A program made the position numbers and the translations under genes. A stretch of 13,381 nt of DNA from DATLFQ01 sp035540915 (GTDB lineage Bacteria > Actinomycetota > Acidimicrobiia > Acidimicrobiales > GCA-2861595). Location: the NCBI GenBank assembly GCA_035540915.1, contig DATLFQ010000006.1:1-13381 (forward strand). Direction: 5' to 3'. The notes beneath the pieces were generated by a model that was not told the DNA's origin, made no database searches, and saw only the letters and a list, made by a program, of their open reading frames with translations. The first letter of the stretch is position 1. Every line of letters begins with the position of its first letter. Below, in pieces: positions 1 through 7,354 of the stretch.

Positions 1-555
1 GGCCAGGACCTCGTCGACGAGGAGGATGTCGGCGTCGAGGTGGGCGGCCACCGAGAAGGCCAGGCGGAGGTACATGCCCGACGAGTAGCGCTTCACCGGC
101 GTGTCGAGGAACCGCTCCACGCCGGCGAAGTCCACGATCTCGTCGTAGCTGCGCTGGATGGCCCGCCGCCCCATGCCGAGGATGGCCCCGTTGAGGTAGA
201 TGTTCTCGCGGCCGGTCAGCTCGGGGTGGAACCCGGTCCCCACCTCCAGCAGCGACCCCACCCGCCCGCGGGTCCGGCTGACCCCGGCGGTGGGCTCGGT
301 GATCCGGTTGAGCACCTTGAGCAGGGTGCTCTTGCCGGCACCGTTGCGGCCGATGAGGCCCATGGCCGACCCCTGGGGTACCTCGAGCGTCACGTCGCGC
401 AGCGACCAGATCTCGGCCCGCTCGGCGGCCGGCCGGCCGGCCCGGCGGACGGTGGCGGTGATCGACTCCCGCAGGTTCCGCATGCCGAGGTGGTCCTCAC
501 CCAGGAGGTACCGCTTGCTCAGCCCCTCCACCTCGATGGCGTTCGCGGTCGTCAT
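1..555 (-). CDS. Polysaccharide ABC exporter, ATP-binding subunit (Wzt/TagH-like), 3' end beyond window
   Basis: ATPase half of an ABC-2 exporter that would drive movement of a lipid-linked glycan across the cytoplasmic membrane. The 185 codons present read from ATG at 555 and run off the left edge. Walker A GRNGAGKST lies at residues 69-77, followed by the family-typical stretch LLEVGTGFHPELTGREN. The ABC signature is the variant YSSGM seen in Wzt/TagH proteins rather than LSGGQ. Walker B DILLVDE is near the truncated end. About 40 residues, including an acidic and Arg-rich stretch, separate the first beta strand from the core, as in Wzt/TagH ATPases. The start lies 24 bp after the permease stop, so the two are probably one transcript. 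Whether it carries the C-terminal glycan-binding domain of some Wzt proteins cannot be seen here. The family call is secure; the substrate is unknown. Confidence 0.93.
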   Translation of the reverse strand, partial: MTTANAIEVEGLSKRYLLGEDHLGMRNLRESITATVRRAGRPAAERAEIWSLRDVTLEVPQGSAMGLIGRNGAGKSTLLKVLNRITEPTAGVSRTRGRVGSLLEVGTGFHPELTGRENIYLNGAILGMGRRAIQRSYDEIVDFAGVERFLDTPVKRYSSGMYLRLAFSVAAHLDADILLVDEVLA

Positions 556-579
556 CGGGAGCCCGTCACCCGCAGGCCA

Positions 580-1419
580 TCAGATGTAGTCGGCCACCAG
601 GCGCTCGGTGCGCTGGAACGTCTTGAGCCCGAGGACCAACAGCCCGACCGCCACGACGACCGAGACCACTGTCTCGCGACCGGGAGCCGGGCCGCCCAGG
701 AGCGACCACCGCCAGCCGTCGAGCACGCCGACCATGGGGTTCAGCCGGTAGACCCACCGCCAGGGGCCCTCGACCAGCGAGCTGGCGTAGGCGACCGGTG
801 TGGCGAACAGCCACAGCTGGACCACCAGCCCGAACACCTGCTGCACGTCGCGGTAGCGCACGGTCAAGGTGGCGAACAGCGTGCCGGTGCCCAGGGCGAC
901 GCCCAGCGCGCCGAGCAGGACCAGCGGGGCGGCCAGAAGCGCCGGGCCGGGTGTCACGCCCTCCCAGGCCATCATGGCCGCCAGGGCCACCAGGGCCACG
1001 GCCAGGTCCAGCAGCCCGGGCAGCACGCTGGCTACGGGAGCGGCCAGCCGGGGGAAGTAGACCTTGGTGACCAGTGAACCGTTGTTCACCAGGCTCGCCC
1101 GGGCCCCGTTCAGCGATGCGGCGAAGTACGACCACAGCGAGAAGCCGGCGAAGGCGAACACCAGGTAGGGGATGCCGTCGCTGGGCAGGTCGGCCAGGCG
1201 GCCGAAGACGATGGTGAAGATCACGGCGCCCGTGAGGGGCTGGACGATCGCCCACGCCCCCCCGAAGACGGCCTGCTTGTAGCGGACCTTGACGTCCCGC
1301 AGGGCCAGGAATGCGACGAGCTCCCGGTAGCGCCACAGCTCGCCCAGGTCGAGGGCCCGGCGACCCCTGGTCGGGCGGTTCTCGGTCCACTGGTCGGAGC
1401 CGCTCGTGCGGGGGCCCAC
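580..1419 (-). CDS. Polysaccharide ABC exporter, permease subunit (Wzm/TagG-like, ABC-2 family)
   Basis: Membrane half of the same exporter, about 279 residues. The hydrophilic N-terminus leads into LWRYRELVAFLALRDVKVRY, the amphipathic entry segment typical of Wzm/TagG permeases. About six hydrophobic segments follow, and the family-like NPMVGVLDGWRW block lies near the C-terminus. I chose GTG at 1419 because AGGA (1426-1429) sits 6 nt upstream. An in-frame GTG at 1461 would add 14 residues but has no visible Shine-Dalgarno sequence. The ATPase gene follows 24 bp downstream. With the neighbouring glycosyltransferases and LCP protein, this suggests export of a cell-surface glycan such as a teichoic acid-, O-antigen- or galactan-like polymer. 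Which one is not decidable from the sequence. Confidence 0.92.
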   Translation of the reverse strand: MGPRTSGSDQWTENRPTRGRRALDLGELWRYRELVAFLALRDVKVRYKQAVFGGAWAIVQPLTGAVIFTIVFGRLADLPSDGIPYLVFAFAGFSLWSYFAASLNGARASLVNNGSLVTKVYFPRLAAPVASVLPGLLDLAVALVALAAMMAWEGVTPGPALLAAPLVLLGALGVALGTGTLFATLTVRYRDVQQVFGLVVQLWLFATPVAYASSLVEGPWRWVYRLNPMVGVLDGWRWSLLGGPAPGRETVVSVVVAVGLLVLGLKTFQRTERLVADYI

Positions 1420-1425
1420 ATCCCT

Positions 1426-1429
1426 TCCT
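1426..1429 (-). promoter_or_regulatory. Shine-Dalgarno deciding the permease start
   Basis: On the minus strand AGGA lies 6 nt before GTG at 1419. This favours the shorter form of the ABC permease over the GTG at 1461, which has no such site. Confidence 0.5.
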
Positions 1430-1574
1430 GTCGTCTGGTCCGGGCCAGAGCAGTGTGCCACGCCGCCACCGACGGGTCAGTCGCAGAACGACTTGCGCAT
1501 CTTTCTCCGGAACGTCGGCGGTCACATCCCGGCAAGGCGCAAGCAGTCCTGCGCCAGGCCCGGACGCGGCTGGC

Positions 1575-1589
1575 TACCCTGCGCGGGTG
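1575..1589 (+). promoter_or_regulatory. Putative leaderless promoter of the deacetylase gene (TACCCT-N6-GTG)
   Basis: TACCCT at 1575-1580 fits the actinobacterial -10 consensus TANNNT. The presumed start codon GTG (1587-1589) begins after only 6 nt, where transcription would be expected to start. There is no Shine-Dalgarno sequence. The same spacing recurs before the LCP gene. No convincing -35 element is visible. Confidence 0.5.
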
Positions 1590-2291
1590 CGCCCGTCCCG
1601 CCCCGCCGACCTGCCGGCGGCCGCCCGCCGGGTCCCGGGAGCGCTCCGGGGGCGGCTCGCCACCGCGCTGGTTGCCCGGGCCGGCGCCCGCCGGTCCCTG
1701 GATCCCGCCGCCGGCGCAGTGGCGCTGACCTTCGACGACGGGCCCGACCCGGTGTTCACCCCGGCCCTGCTGGACGAGCTGGCCCGGCTCCAGGTCACGG
1801 CCACGTTCTTCCTGGTGGGGCGGCGGGCGGAGGCCCACCCCGCGCTCGTCCGGCGCATCCTGGCCGACGGCCACACCGTCGGCTCACACTCCTCCACCCA
1901 CCCCGATCCGTGGCGGCTGGGGCTGCGGCAACTGGCCGGCGACTACCGGCGCGGGCGGTCGCAGGTCGAGCGGGCCGCCGGCCGCCCGGCGCCGCTGTTC
2001 CGCCCGCCCAAGGGCTACGTGAACGGAACCGGTGCGGCCGCCATGCTTGCGGCCCGGGCGCGGCCGTGGCTGTGGACGATCGACCCCCACGACTGGGAGC
2101 CGGGCGCCACCACCGAGTCCATCGTGGCCGGCGTGTCGGGCCTGGGCGGGGGCGACGTGGTGCTGCTGCACGACGCCATCGAGGGCCCGCTGGCGCCGGC
2201 CGCCCTCGACCGCTCGGCCACCGTGGCCGCGGTCCCGGCCATCGTCGCGTTGGCCCGCGGGCGCGGGCTGCAGCTCACGGCGCTGGCGTGA
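1587..2291 (+). CDS. Polysaccharide deacetylase (NodB/CE4 family)
   Basis: Metal-dependent carbohydrate N- or O-deacetylase, 234 residues. All five NodB motifs are present in order: TFDDGPDP (catalytic Asp plus metal Asp), SHSSTH (two metal-binding His), RPPKGYVN (RxPxG type), the IDPHDWEP block, and LLHD (catalytic His). GTG at 1587 is chosen because translation upstream loses family character and TACCCT lies 6 nt before it. The N-terminus is Arg/Ala/Pro-rich, without a signal peptide or membrane helix, whereas many CE4 enzymes are secreted. If the start is right, the enzyme may act in the cytoplasm on a precursor or lipid-linked intermediate. It diverges from the ABC exporter, and its last 17 bp overlap the convergent methyltransferase gene. 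The family is certain; the substrate is unknown, although the locus suggests a surface glycan. Confidence 0.92.
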   Translation: MRPSRPADLPAAARRVPGALRGRLATALVARAGARRSLDPAAGAVALTFDDGPDPVFTPALLDELARLQVTATFFLVGRRAEAHPALVRRILADGHTVGSHSSTHPDPWRLGLRQLAGDYRRGRSQVERAAGRPAPLFRPPKGYVNGTGAAAMLAARARPWLWTIDPHDWEPGATTESIVAGVSGLGGGDVVLLHDAIEGPLAPAALDRSATVAAVPAIVALARGRGLQLTALA

Positions 2292-2958
2292 CCGGTACCC
2301 GGTAGGCCGCCACCATCCAGCCTCGGCGGTTGACCGGGTTGGCGCGGTTGCGGACCTCGACCCGGTCGACCAGCCGCAGCGCCCGGTCGACCGTCCGCCA
2401 CAGGGCGCGGTCGCCCGGGTGGCGCCACATCGACACGACCACCAGGCCATCGGGCTCGACGACGGCTCCGAGGCCGGCCAGCACCGGCACCGGGTCCGCC
2501 AGGTAGTAGAGGACCTCGTTGAGGACCACGACGTCGAAGCGGCCCAGGCCCAGGGCGGCGACGTCGCCCAGCTCGGCCACCAGGAACTGCGACCGGGCGT
2601 GGCCGGCGGCGGTGGCGGTGGCGACGGCCGGCTCGCTGACGTCGATGCCGACGTAGCGCGACAGGGACCAACCCTCCAGGCGCCGGCGCAGCAGCCCGGT
2701 CCCGCACCCCCCGTCGAGGATGCTCACGGGTTCACCGGGCCGGCTCGCCGAGAACCAGGCCAGGTAGCCGAGGATGGCGCCGTAGCGGCCCAGCTCGGGC
2801 ACGTCCCCGTAGTAGGCCAGCGAGCCGGCCTCGTAGGCGGCCGTCCACTCGGCCGCCGTCCGGTGCTCCGGCCGGTAGGGGAGCAGGCCGACCTGCCGGC
2901 CCCACCGGCGGGCCGCCTCGGCCGCCTGCCCGGCCGCCCACCGCCACCGTGTCGTCAC
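2275..2958 (-). CDS. Class I SAM-dependent methyltransferase
   Basis: Predicted 227-residue methyltransferase. SAM-binding motif I is ILDGGCGTG (residues 80-88). Motif II VGIDVSE carries the acidic residue that binds the SAM ribose, and VVLNEVLYYL matches motif IV. The first 75 or so residues (containing EWTAAYEAGSLAYYGD) resemble the N-terminal region of small-molecule or sugar methyltransferases in polysaccharide loci. The start GTG at 2958 is preceded at a suitable distance by a weak AGGGCGGA; there is no better start before the fold. It diverges from a GT2 gene by about 48 bp and runs tail-to-tail into the deacetylase gene with a 17-bp overlap. Placement between a deacetylase and glycosyltransferases suggests methylation of a sugar or a polymer end. 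That role is inference; a lipid or other small molecule is possible. Confidence 0.88.
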   Translation of the reverse strand: MTTRWRWAAGQAAEAARRWGRQVGLLPYRPEHRTAAEWTAAYEAGSLAYYGDVPELGRYGAILGYLAWFSASRPGEPVSILDGGCGTGLLRRRLEGWSLSRYVGIDVSEPAVATATAAGHARSQFLVAELGDVAALGLGRFDVVVLNEVLYYLADPVPVLAGLGAVVEPDGLVVVSMWRHPGDRALWRTVDRALRLVDRVEVRNRANPVNRRGWMVAAYRVPVTPAP

Positions 2959-2991
2959 GAGCCGTCCGCCCTGTCGTCGCAGATCAGGCCG

Positions 2992-2998
2992 TACCCTA
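2992..2998. promoter_or_regulatory. Symmetric bidirectional -10 candidate (TACCCTA)
   Basis: In the short divergent gap between the methyltransferase and the GT2 gene, TACCCTA reads as TACCCT on plus and TAGGGT on minus, both matching TANNNT. The plus-strand GTG at 3007 lies 9 nt after its hexamer, consistent with a leaderless or nearly leaderless start. The minus-strand copy lies about 34 nt before the methyltransferase GTG, leaving room for a short leader. No strong -35 is seen in either direction. Confidence 0.4.
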
Positions 2999-3006
2999 GG
3001 TGGCTG

Positions 3007-4080
3007 GTGGCGCTCGAGCGGATGACGGTGGCGGTGGCGTCCTACCAGCGCCGGGACCCCCTGCTGCGCCTGCTGCGGGGTCTCGACGCCCAGCTGGCGG
3101 CGGACGGCGCGCTGCGCGAGGACCTCTCGGTGGTCGTCGTCCTCGACGGCTCCACCGACGGTTCCCGCGAGGCGGTCGAGGGCGAGCGCTGGAGCGTGCC
3201 GGTCGACGTCCGGTGGCAGCCCAACCGGGGCCTGGCCGCGGCCCGCAACGTCGGCCTGGCCGCCGCCGCGGGCGGCCTGGTGTGGTTCCTGGACGACGAC
3301 CTGGTCCCCGGTCCGGGCCTGGTGGCGCGCCACCGGCACGCCCACGGGGCCGGGCCGCCCGGCGTCGTCGTCGGCCCCTGCCGCATCCCCCCCGACGTGG
3401 CGGCGCCGGCGCCGCTGGTGCGCTGGTGGGACGAGTTCTACCGGGAGCTGGCGGCGGTGGGCACCATCGATCGCTTCGACCGGTTCACCACCGCCAACGC
3501 GAGCGGGCCGGCCGCGCTGTTCTCGGCGGTGGGCGGCTTCGACGAGAGCTTCGTGGAGTACGGGCTGGAGGACTACGAGCTGGCCGTGCGGCTGCTGGCG
3601 GCCGGCACCCCGCTGCGCTTCGACGTCGACGCCGTCGCGTGGCACCCCGACGTCCCGCCCATGCCGGTGCTGCTGGCCCGCCAGCGGGCCATCGGTGCGA
3701 ACGCGGTGCGCCTGGCGCGACGCCACCCCCAGATGATCCCCGAGCTGTTCCCGCTCCGGCGGGGGAACCCCTACCGGCGGCTGCTGCGTGATCTGCGGCT
3801 GCGCCGGCCGCGTTCCCTCATGGCCATGTGCCACCTCGCCTCCTGGGTGCGGGGCGGGCTGGGCTGGGCCCATCCCGAGATCCGCCGCCACGCCGAGTCC
3901 CTGGCCCGAACGGCCGCGCAGACCGCCGGCGTGGCCTCGGCCGATCCGGACGGGGCGCTGCTCGACCGAATGCTGGGCTACCGCGACGGGGCCCGCCCGC
4001 GCCGGTCGCGTTCGAGGGCCCGAGCCTCGCGCCAGCCGGCCACCAGCCCCACCAGCAGCGACAACGTCATCTCGCGGTAG
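3007..4080 (+). CDS. Family 2 glycosyltransferase
   Basis: Inverting GT-A glycosyltransferase, about 357 residues, likely a peripheral cytoplasmic enzyme adding one sugar to a growing glycan. The first beta strand MTVAVASYQRRD is followed by LDGSTDGS (nucleotide-binding Asp), NRGLAAARN, and the metal-binding FLDDDL (DDD at residues 96-98 from GTG 3007). GGFDESFVEYGLEDYELAVRL carries the acidic ED of the presumed catalytic base region. No transmembrane segment is evident. GTG 3007 is chosen because it gives a few residues before the first strand and fits TACCCT upstream; ATG 3022 is a close alternative. The C-terminus is a basic, serine-rich tail. Its last 103 bp, including the stop, overlap antisense with the 3' end of the neighbouring minus-strand GT2 gene. 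Donor and acceptor are unknown. Confidence 0.9.
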   Translation: MALERMTVAVASYQRRDPLLRLLRGLDAQLAADGALREDLSVVVVLDGSTDGSREAVEGERWSVPVDVRWQPNRGLAAARNVGLAAAAGGLVWFLDDDLVPGPGLVARHRHAHGAGPPGVVVGPCRIPPDVAAPAPLVRWWDEFYRELAAVGTIDRFDRFTTANASGPAALFSAVGGFDESFVEYGLEDYELAVRLLAAGTPLRFDVDAVAWHPDVPPMPVLLARQRAIGANAVRLARRHPQMIPELFPLRRGNPYRRLLRDLRLRRPRSLMAMCHLASWVRGGLGWAHPEIRRHAESLARTAAQTAGVASADPDGALLDRMLGYRDGARPRRSRSRARASRQPATSPTSSDNVISR

Positions 4081-4889
4081 GGGTCCTCCCAGCGCGGGCG
4101 CCGGCGAACGAGGCCCCGCACGAGGCTGCGGGCACCCTTGCGCAGGTCCCAGGCCAGCAGGGCCACGATCCGCCGGTCGCCGGCGTGCAGGTGCTTCGCG
4201 TAGAAGCCGCCCTGGGCCCGGGCGTAGGCGACGTGGGTCCGGACCAGCTGCTCGGGCGTGCGCCAGTCGTGGTGCCACACGACCAGGTCCGGCTCGTAGC
4301 GCAGGGCCCGCCCCTCGGTTAGCCAGCGGTAGCACAGGTCGTTGTCCTCGGCGACCAGCAGGGTGCGACGCTCGTCGAACCCGCCGATGTCGAGCAGCGC
4401 CCGGCGGCTGGCCACCATGTTGGCCGGGTACAGCACGCCGCTGGTGCGCGTCCCGGTGAAGTCGTGCGGGCGGCGGTCGGTCTTGGTGGACGGCACGTAG
4501 CCCACCCCTTCCGGTGGCAGGACCCGGCCGGTGACGATGGCGCCCGGGTACCACGCCGCGAACCGGGCCCCCACGCCGACCCAGTCGGCGGCCACCGTGC
4601 AGTCGTCGTGGGTCACCAGCACGGTGTCGTGGGTGGCGGCGGCCAGGCCGGTGTTCATGGCCCGCGCCGTGCCCCGGCCGTCACAGGCGACGCGCACCAC
4701 TGCCGGTGAGCCGAGCTCCGCGAGCAGCTCGACCACCGCCGTGGCGCCGCTCTGGTCGACCACCACCACCTCGGCGGGCGGCGGATCGCAGGCGAGCACC
4801 GAGCGCAGGCAGCGCGCCAGGAGCTCGCGGCGGCCCACCGTCGGCACGATCACCGACACCGGCACCGGCGCTTGCGGGAGGGAGGTCAC
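3978..4889 (-). CDS. Family 2 glycosyltransferase, last gene of the minus-strand glycosyltransferase operon
   Basis: GT-A glycosyltransferase of 303 residues. VSVIVPTVGRRELLARCL is the first strand and helix, VVVVDQSG carries the nucleotide-binding Asp, and GRGTARAMNTGL is the usual N-rich turn. VTHDDCT (HDD at 94-96) is the metal-binding motif; GGFDERRTLLVAEDNDLCYRW provides the ED motif. A Trp/His-rich segment (VVWHHDWRTPEQLVRTH) precedes an amphipathic Arg-rich C-terminal region that may associate with the membrane. The start GTG at 4887-4889 overlaps the upstream TGA by 4 nt and has a perfect AGGAGG 7 nt before it, so it is probably translationally coupled to the GT2-GT4 gene. Its 3' 103 bp overlap the convergent plus-strand GT2. 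The sugar is unknown. Confidence 0.91.
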   Translation of the reverse strand: MTSLPQAPVPVSVIVPTVGRRELLARCLRSVLACDPPPAEVVVVDQSGATAVVELLAELGSPAVVRVACDGRGTARAMNTGLAAATHDTVLVTHDDCTVAADWVGVGARFAAWYPGAIVTGRVLPPEGVGYVPSTKTDRRPHDFTGTRTSGVLYPANMVASRRALLDIGGFDERRTLLVAEDNDLCYRWLTEGRALRYEPDLVVWHHDWRTPEQLVRTHVAYARAQGGFYAKHLHAGDRRIVALLAWDLRKGARSLVRGLVRRRPRWEDPYREMTLSLLVGLVAGWREARALERDRRGRAPSR

Positions 4890-7354
4890 CGCCGGGCCTC
4901 CTCGCCGAGGAGCAGCGCCCGCAGCCGGCCGCCCACCGCGTCCAGCGAGAACTCCTGGGCCACCCGCCGGGCCGCCCGCGCGCCGACGGCCGACGCCAGT
5001 GCCGGGTCGTCGAGGAACCGCCGCAGCTGGTGGGCCAGGGCCGGCGCGTCGCTCCGGGGGACGATCACGCCGGCTGCGTCGTCGCCCTCGCCGACGGCCG
5101 CCCGCACGCCCGGGGCGTCGGCGGCCACCACCGGGAGCCCGGCGGCCATGGCCTCCACCGGCGCCACCGGGAACCCCTCCTGGCGCGACGGCAGGACGAA
5201 CACGTCGGCCGCCGCCAGGTAGGTGCCGACCACGGTCCGGTCGAGGACGTACTCGTCGCGCCACCGCACGTCGTCGAGGCCGAGCCGGTCGATGCGGTCG
5301 TGCAGCCAGGCCGCGCCCGACCCGGTGCCGAGCAGCAGCAGCGTGCGCCGGCCGCCGCCTTCGGCCCGCACCTCGCTCCAGGCGTCCACCAGCACGTCGA
5401 TGCCCTTGGGGGTGACGTCCACCCGCCCGTGCCAGACCGCCACCCGTTGGTCCGGATCGAGGCCGAGCGCCGCCCGCGCCTGGGCCCGGGCCACCGTCGG
5501 CACCGCGGCCGGGCCCAGGGGGTTGGGGATGGCGGCGATCCGCTCGGCCGGCACGCCGTAGCGCGTCGTCACCCGCTCCGCCTCGTGGGTCGAGGCCACG
5601 ATCAGGCCCCGGGCCGCCCGGACCGACCGCCGCCGCACAAGCCGCTCGACGGCCGTGCGGGTGTGGTCGCCGCCCTGGAAGGTGGCGAAGACGGGCAGCC
5701 CGAGGAGGCGGCCCAGCGCCACGCAGACGTCGAACCGGCCCTCTTCGTACTCCTGGCACAGCACGGCCCGGCAGGCCTCCCGCCGCAGCACGGCGGCCAG
5801 GGTGACCGGCGTGGCGGTCAGGTACGGCGCGGCGGTCCGGGCGACCAGGCCCCCGGCACCGCGGGCGCCGGACCCTGCCCGGTCCCAGGCATAGGGGTCG
5901 TCCAGTCGCGCCCGGGCGGCCCGGTAGGCGGCCGACGGGGGCAGGAACCACAGCGTGGCGCCGGTGGGGACGTGAAGGCGGCGGGTCGGCCGGGTCACCT
6001 GTCGTGACCAGCACACCACCACGGTGTCGACGCCGGCCCGGTCCAGCGCCTCGGCGAAGCCGAAGAGCCAGCCGCCCGACAACCGCTCGGCGTAGTCGTC
6101 CAGCGACAGGCCGAGCGGCTCGGCGTAGTCCTCGACCACGTCGCCCCACGGCAGGATGGCCACCGAGGGGCGGGCCGACACCCGCCGGCGGCGGCGGGTT
6201 CGGCGCTGCGACCGCCGGTACTCGCCCGCCAGGCCGGCCACCCCACCTCGCAGCTCGGCCAGCGCGGCGTCCCGCCCCGCCCGGTCGCCGGCCAGCACGG
6301 CCCGCCCGGCCTGGCGGACCTGGGTGGCGAAGAACCACCGCAGCAGGCGGCGCAACTTGGGCCGGCCGGCCGGGTCGAGCCGGTAGGTCTTGGTCGCGAA
6401 GGCCATCAGCGAGCGGCCCCACGAGTCGTACTGGCGGCGCAGGCCGGCGGCGTCGCGGCGGTGGTGGTGGAACACCACCGCCCGCGGCTCGTAGACCAGG
6501 GCACCGCCGGCCCGCAGGACCCGGTGCATGAGGTCGATGTCACCGCCGCCCGCCAGGGGCGGGCCGGTGTCGAGGGCCTCGTCGAAGCCGCCCAGGCGCA
6601 GCGCCGTCTCGCGGGACACCGAGAGGTTGGCGCCGGCGCCGAACATCCCGGGCGCGTAGGGGTAGACCGGGTTCCCGGCCAGGTCCTGGCCCTGGTAGCG
6701 GAGCGTGCGGTTGCCGCCGCGGAACCCGCCCCGGCGCTCGAAGGCGACCTGCGCGTCGGTGGCCAGCTCGGCGGGGAGGATCTGCCCGGTGACCGCGCCG
6801 GCGTCGGGGTGGCGACGCCAGACGGCCCCCAGCGCGGCCAGCCAGTGGCGGTCGACGAGGACGTCGTCGTCCACGAAGGCGACCACCTCGCCGGTGGCCA
6901 CCCGCAGGGCCCGGTTGCGGGCGAAGTCGAGGCCGGCGCACGGCTCGACGACGTAGCCCACGCCCAGACGGGCGGCCAGCGCGGCCGTGCGGTCGTCGGA
7001 GGGCGCGTTGTCCACCACCAGGATGTCGCCGGCCCGAACCTGGGCCAGGAGGCCGTCGAGGCAGGCGGCCAGCATGTCGGCGCGATCGCGCGAGCACACC
7101 GCCACCGTGACGGGAGGATTCCCGCCGGCGCCGCCGTCGTCGTCGTCGAGCCAGGCCGGCTCGACGGGCTCGGGGTCGACCAGCTCCTCGACCTCGGCCG
7201 GCGACAGGACGGCCCCGGGCGACAGCTCGTGGACGGCGAAGCCGACCACCCGGCCGTGGCGGCGCGAGACGATCCCGATCCCCGTCTCGCCGGCCGCCAG
7301 GCGCACCGCCGGCGCGGGCGCCGTGGTCTCCAGGTCGATCAGGGCGTAGGACAT
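4886..7354 (-). CDS. Two-domain glycosyltransferase: GT2 fused to GT4
   Basis: Single 822-residue open frame with two complete glycosyltransferase domains. Residues 1-80 form a short leading region (GETGIGIVSRRHGRVVGFAV) resembling one I associate with some actinobacterial GT2 proteins. The GT2 domain (about 81-375) has VTVAVCSRDR, ILVVDNAPSDD, LDFARNRAL, FVDDD (DDD 162-164) and an acidic GGGDIDLMHR block. An Arg-rich linker with five consecutive Arg follows. The GT4 domain (about 392-822, GT-B fold) has WHGRVDVTPKGIDVLVDAW and the donor-binding LPSRQEGFPVAPVE (E726 and E734). No stop separates the domains. An internal GTG at 6181 could start a GT4 alone but lacks a Shine-Dalgarno. ATG 7354 overlaps the upstream GT2 gene by 16 bp, and the stop overlaps the next start by 4. 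It probably adds two successive sugars; the specificities are unknown. Confidence 0.9.
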   Translation of the reverse strand: MSYALIDLETTAPAPAVRLAAGETGIGIVSRRHGRVVGFAVHELSPGAVLSPAEVEELVDPEPVEPAWLDDDDGGAGGNPPVTVAVCSRDRADMLAACLDGLLAQVRAGDILVVDNAPSDDRTAALAARLGVGYVVEPCAGLDFARNRALRVATGEVVAFVDDDVLVDRHWLAALGAVWRRHPDAGAVTGQILPAELATDAQVAFERRGGFRGGNRTLRYQGQDLAGNPVYPYAPGMFGAGANLSVSRETALRLGGFDEALDTGPPLAGGGDIDLMHRVLRAGGALVYEPRAVVFHHHRRDAAGLRRQYDSWGRSLMAFATKTYRLDPAGRPKLRRLLRWFFATQVRQAGRAVLAGDRAGRDAALAELRGGVAGLAGEYRRSQRRTRRRRRVSARPSVAILPWGDVVEDYAEPLGLSLDDYAERLSGGWLFGFAEALDRAGVDTVVVCWSRQVTRPTRRLHVPTGATLWFLPPSAAYRAARARLDDPYAWDRAGSGARGAGGLVARTAAPYLTATPVTLAAVLRREACRAVLCQEYEEGRFDVCVALGRLLGLPVFATFQGGDHTRTAVERLVRRRSVRAARGLIVASTHEAERVTTRYGVPAERIAAIPNPLGPAAVPTVARAQARAALGLDPDQRVAVWHGRVDVTPKGIDVLVDAWSEVRAEGGGRRTLLLLGTGSGAAWLHDRIDRLGLDDVRWRDEYVLDRTVVGTYLAAADVFVLPSRQEGFPVAPVEAMAAGLPVVAADAPGVRAAVGEGDDAAGVIVPRSDAPALAHQLRRFLDDPALASAVGARAARRVAQEFSLDAVGGRLRALLLGEEARR
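4897..4902 (-). promoter_or_regulatory. Strong Shine-Dalgarno for the last operon GT2
   Basis: AGGAGG on the minus strand, 7 nt before GTG 4889 and inside the end of the upstream GT2-GT4 gene. It is one of the best ribosome-binding sites seen in the window and fixes this start. Confidence 0.75.

Noticed and set aside
40..1077. 345-codon plus-strand frame opposite the ABC exporter
   Set aside because: His/Pro/Gly-rich composition without motifs; the minus strand encodes clear ABC ATPase and permease sequences there.
2275..4554. 759-codon open frame on the minus strand extending the methyltransferase upstream through the plus-strand GT2 gene
   Set aside because: Only the last 227 codons carry methyltransferase motifs. 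The rest is antisense to a convincing GT2 gene and is low-complexity Arg/Gly/Pro-rich, as expected of mirror frames in very GC-rich DNA.
4886..6181. Separate GT4 gene starting at GTG 6181
   Set aside because: No stop ends the GT2 part before it and no Shine-Dalgarno precedes it, so a single fused protein is simpler. Internal initiation remains a minor possibility.
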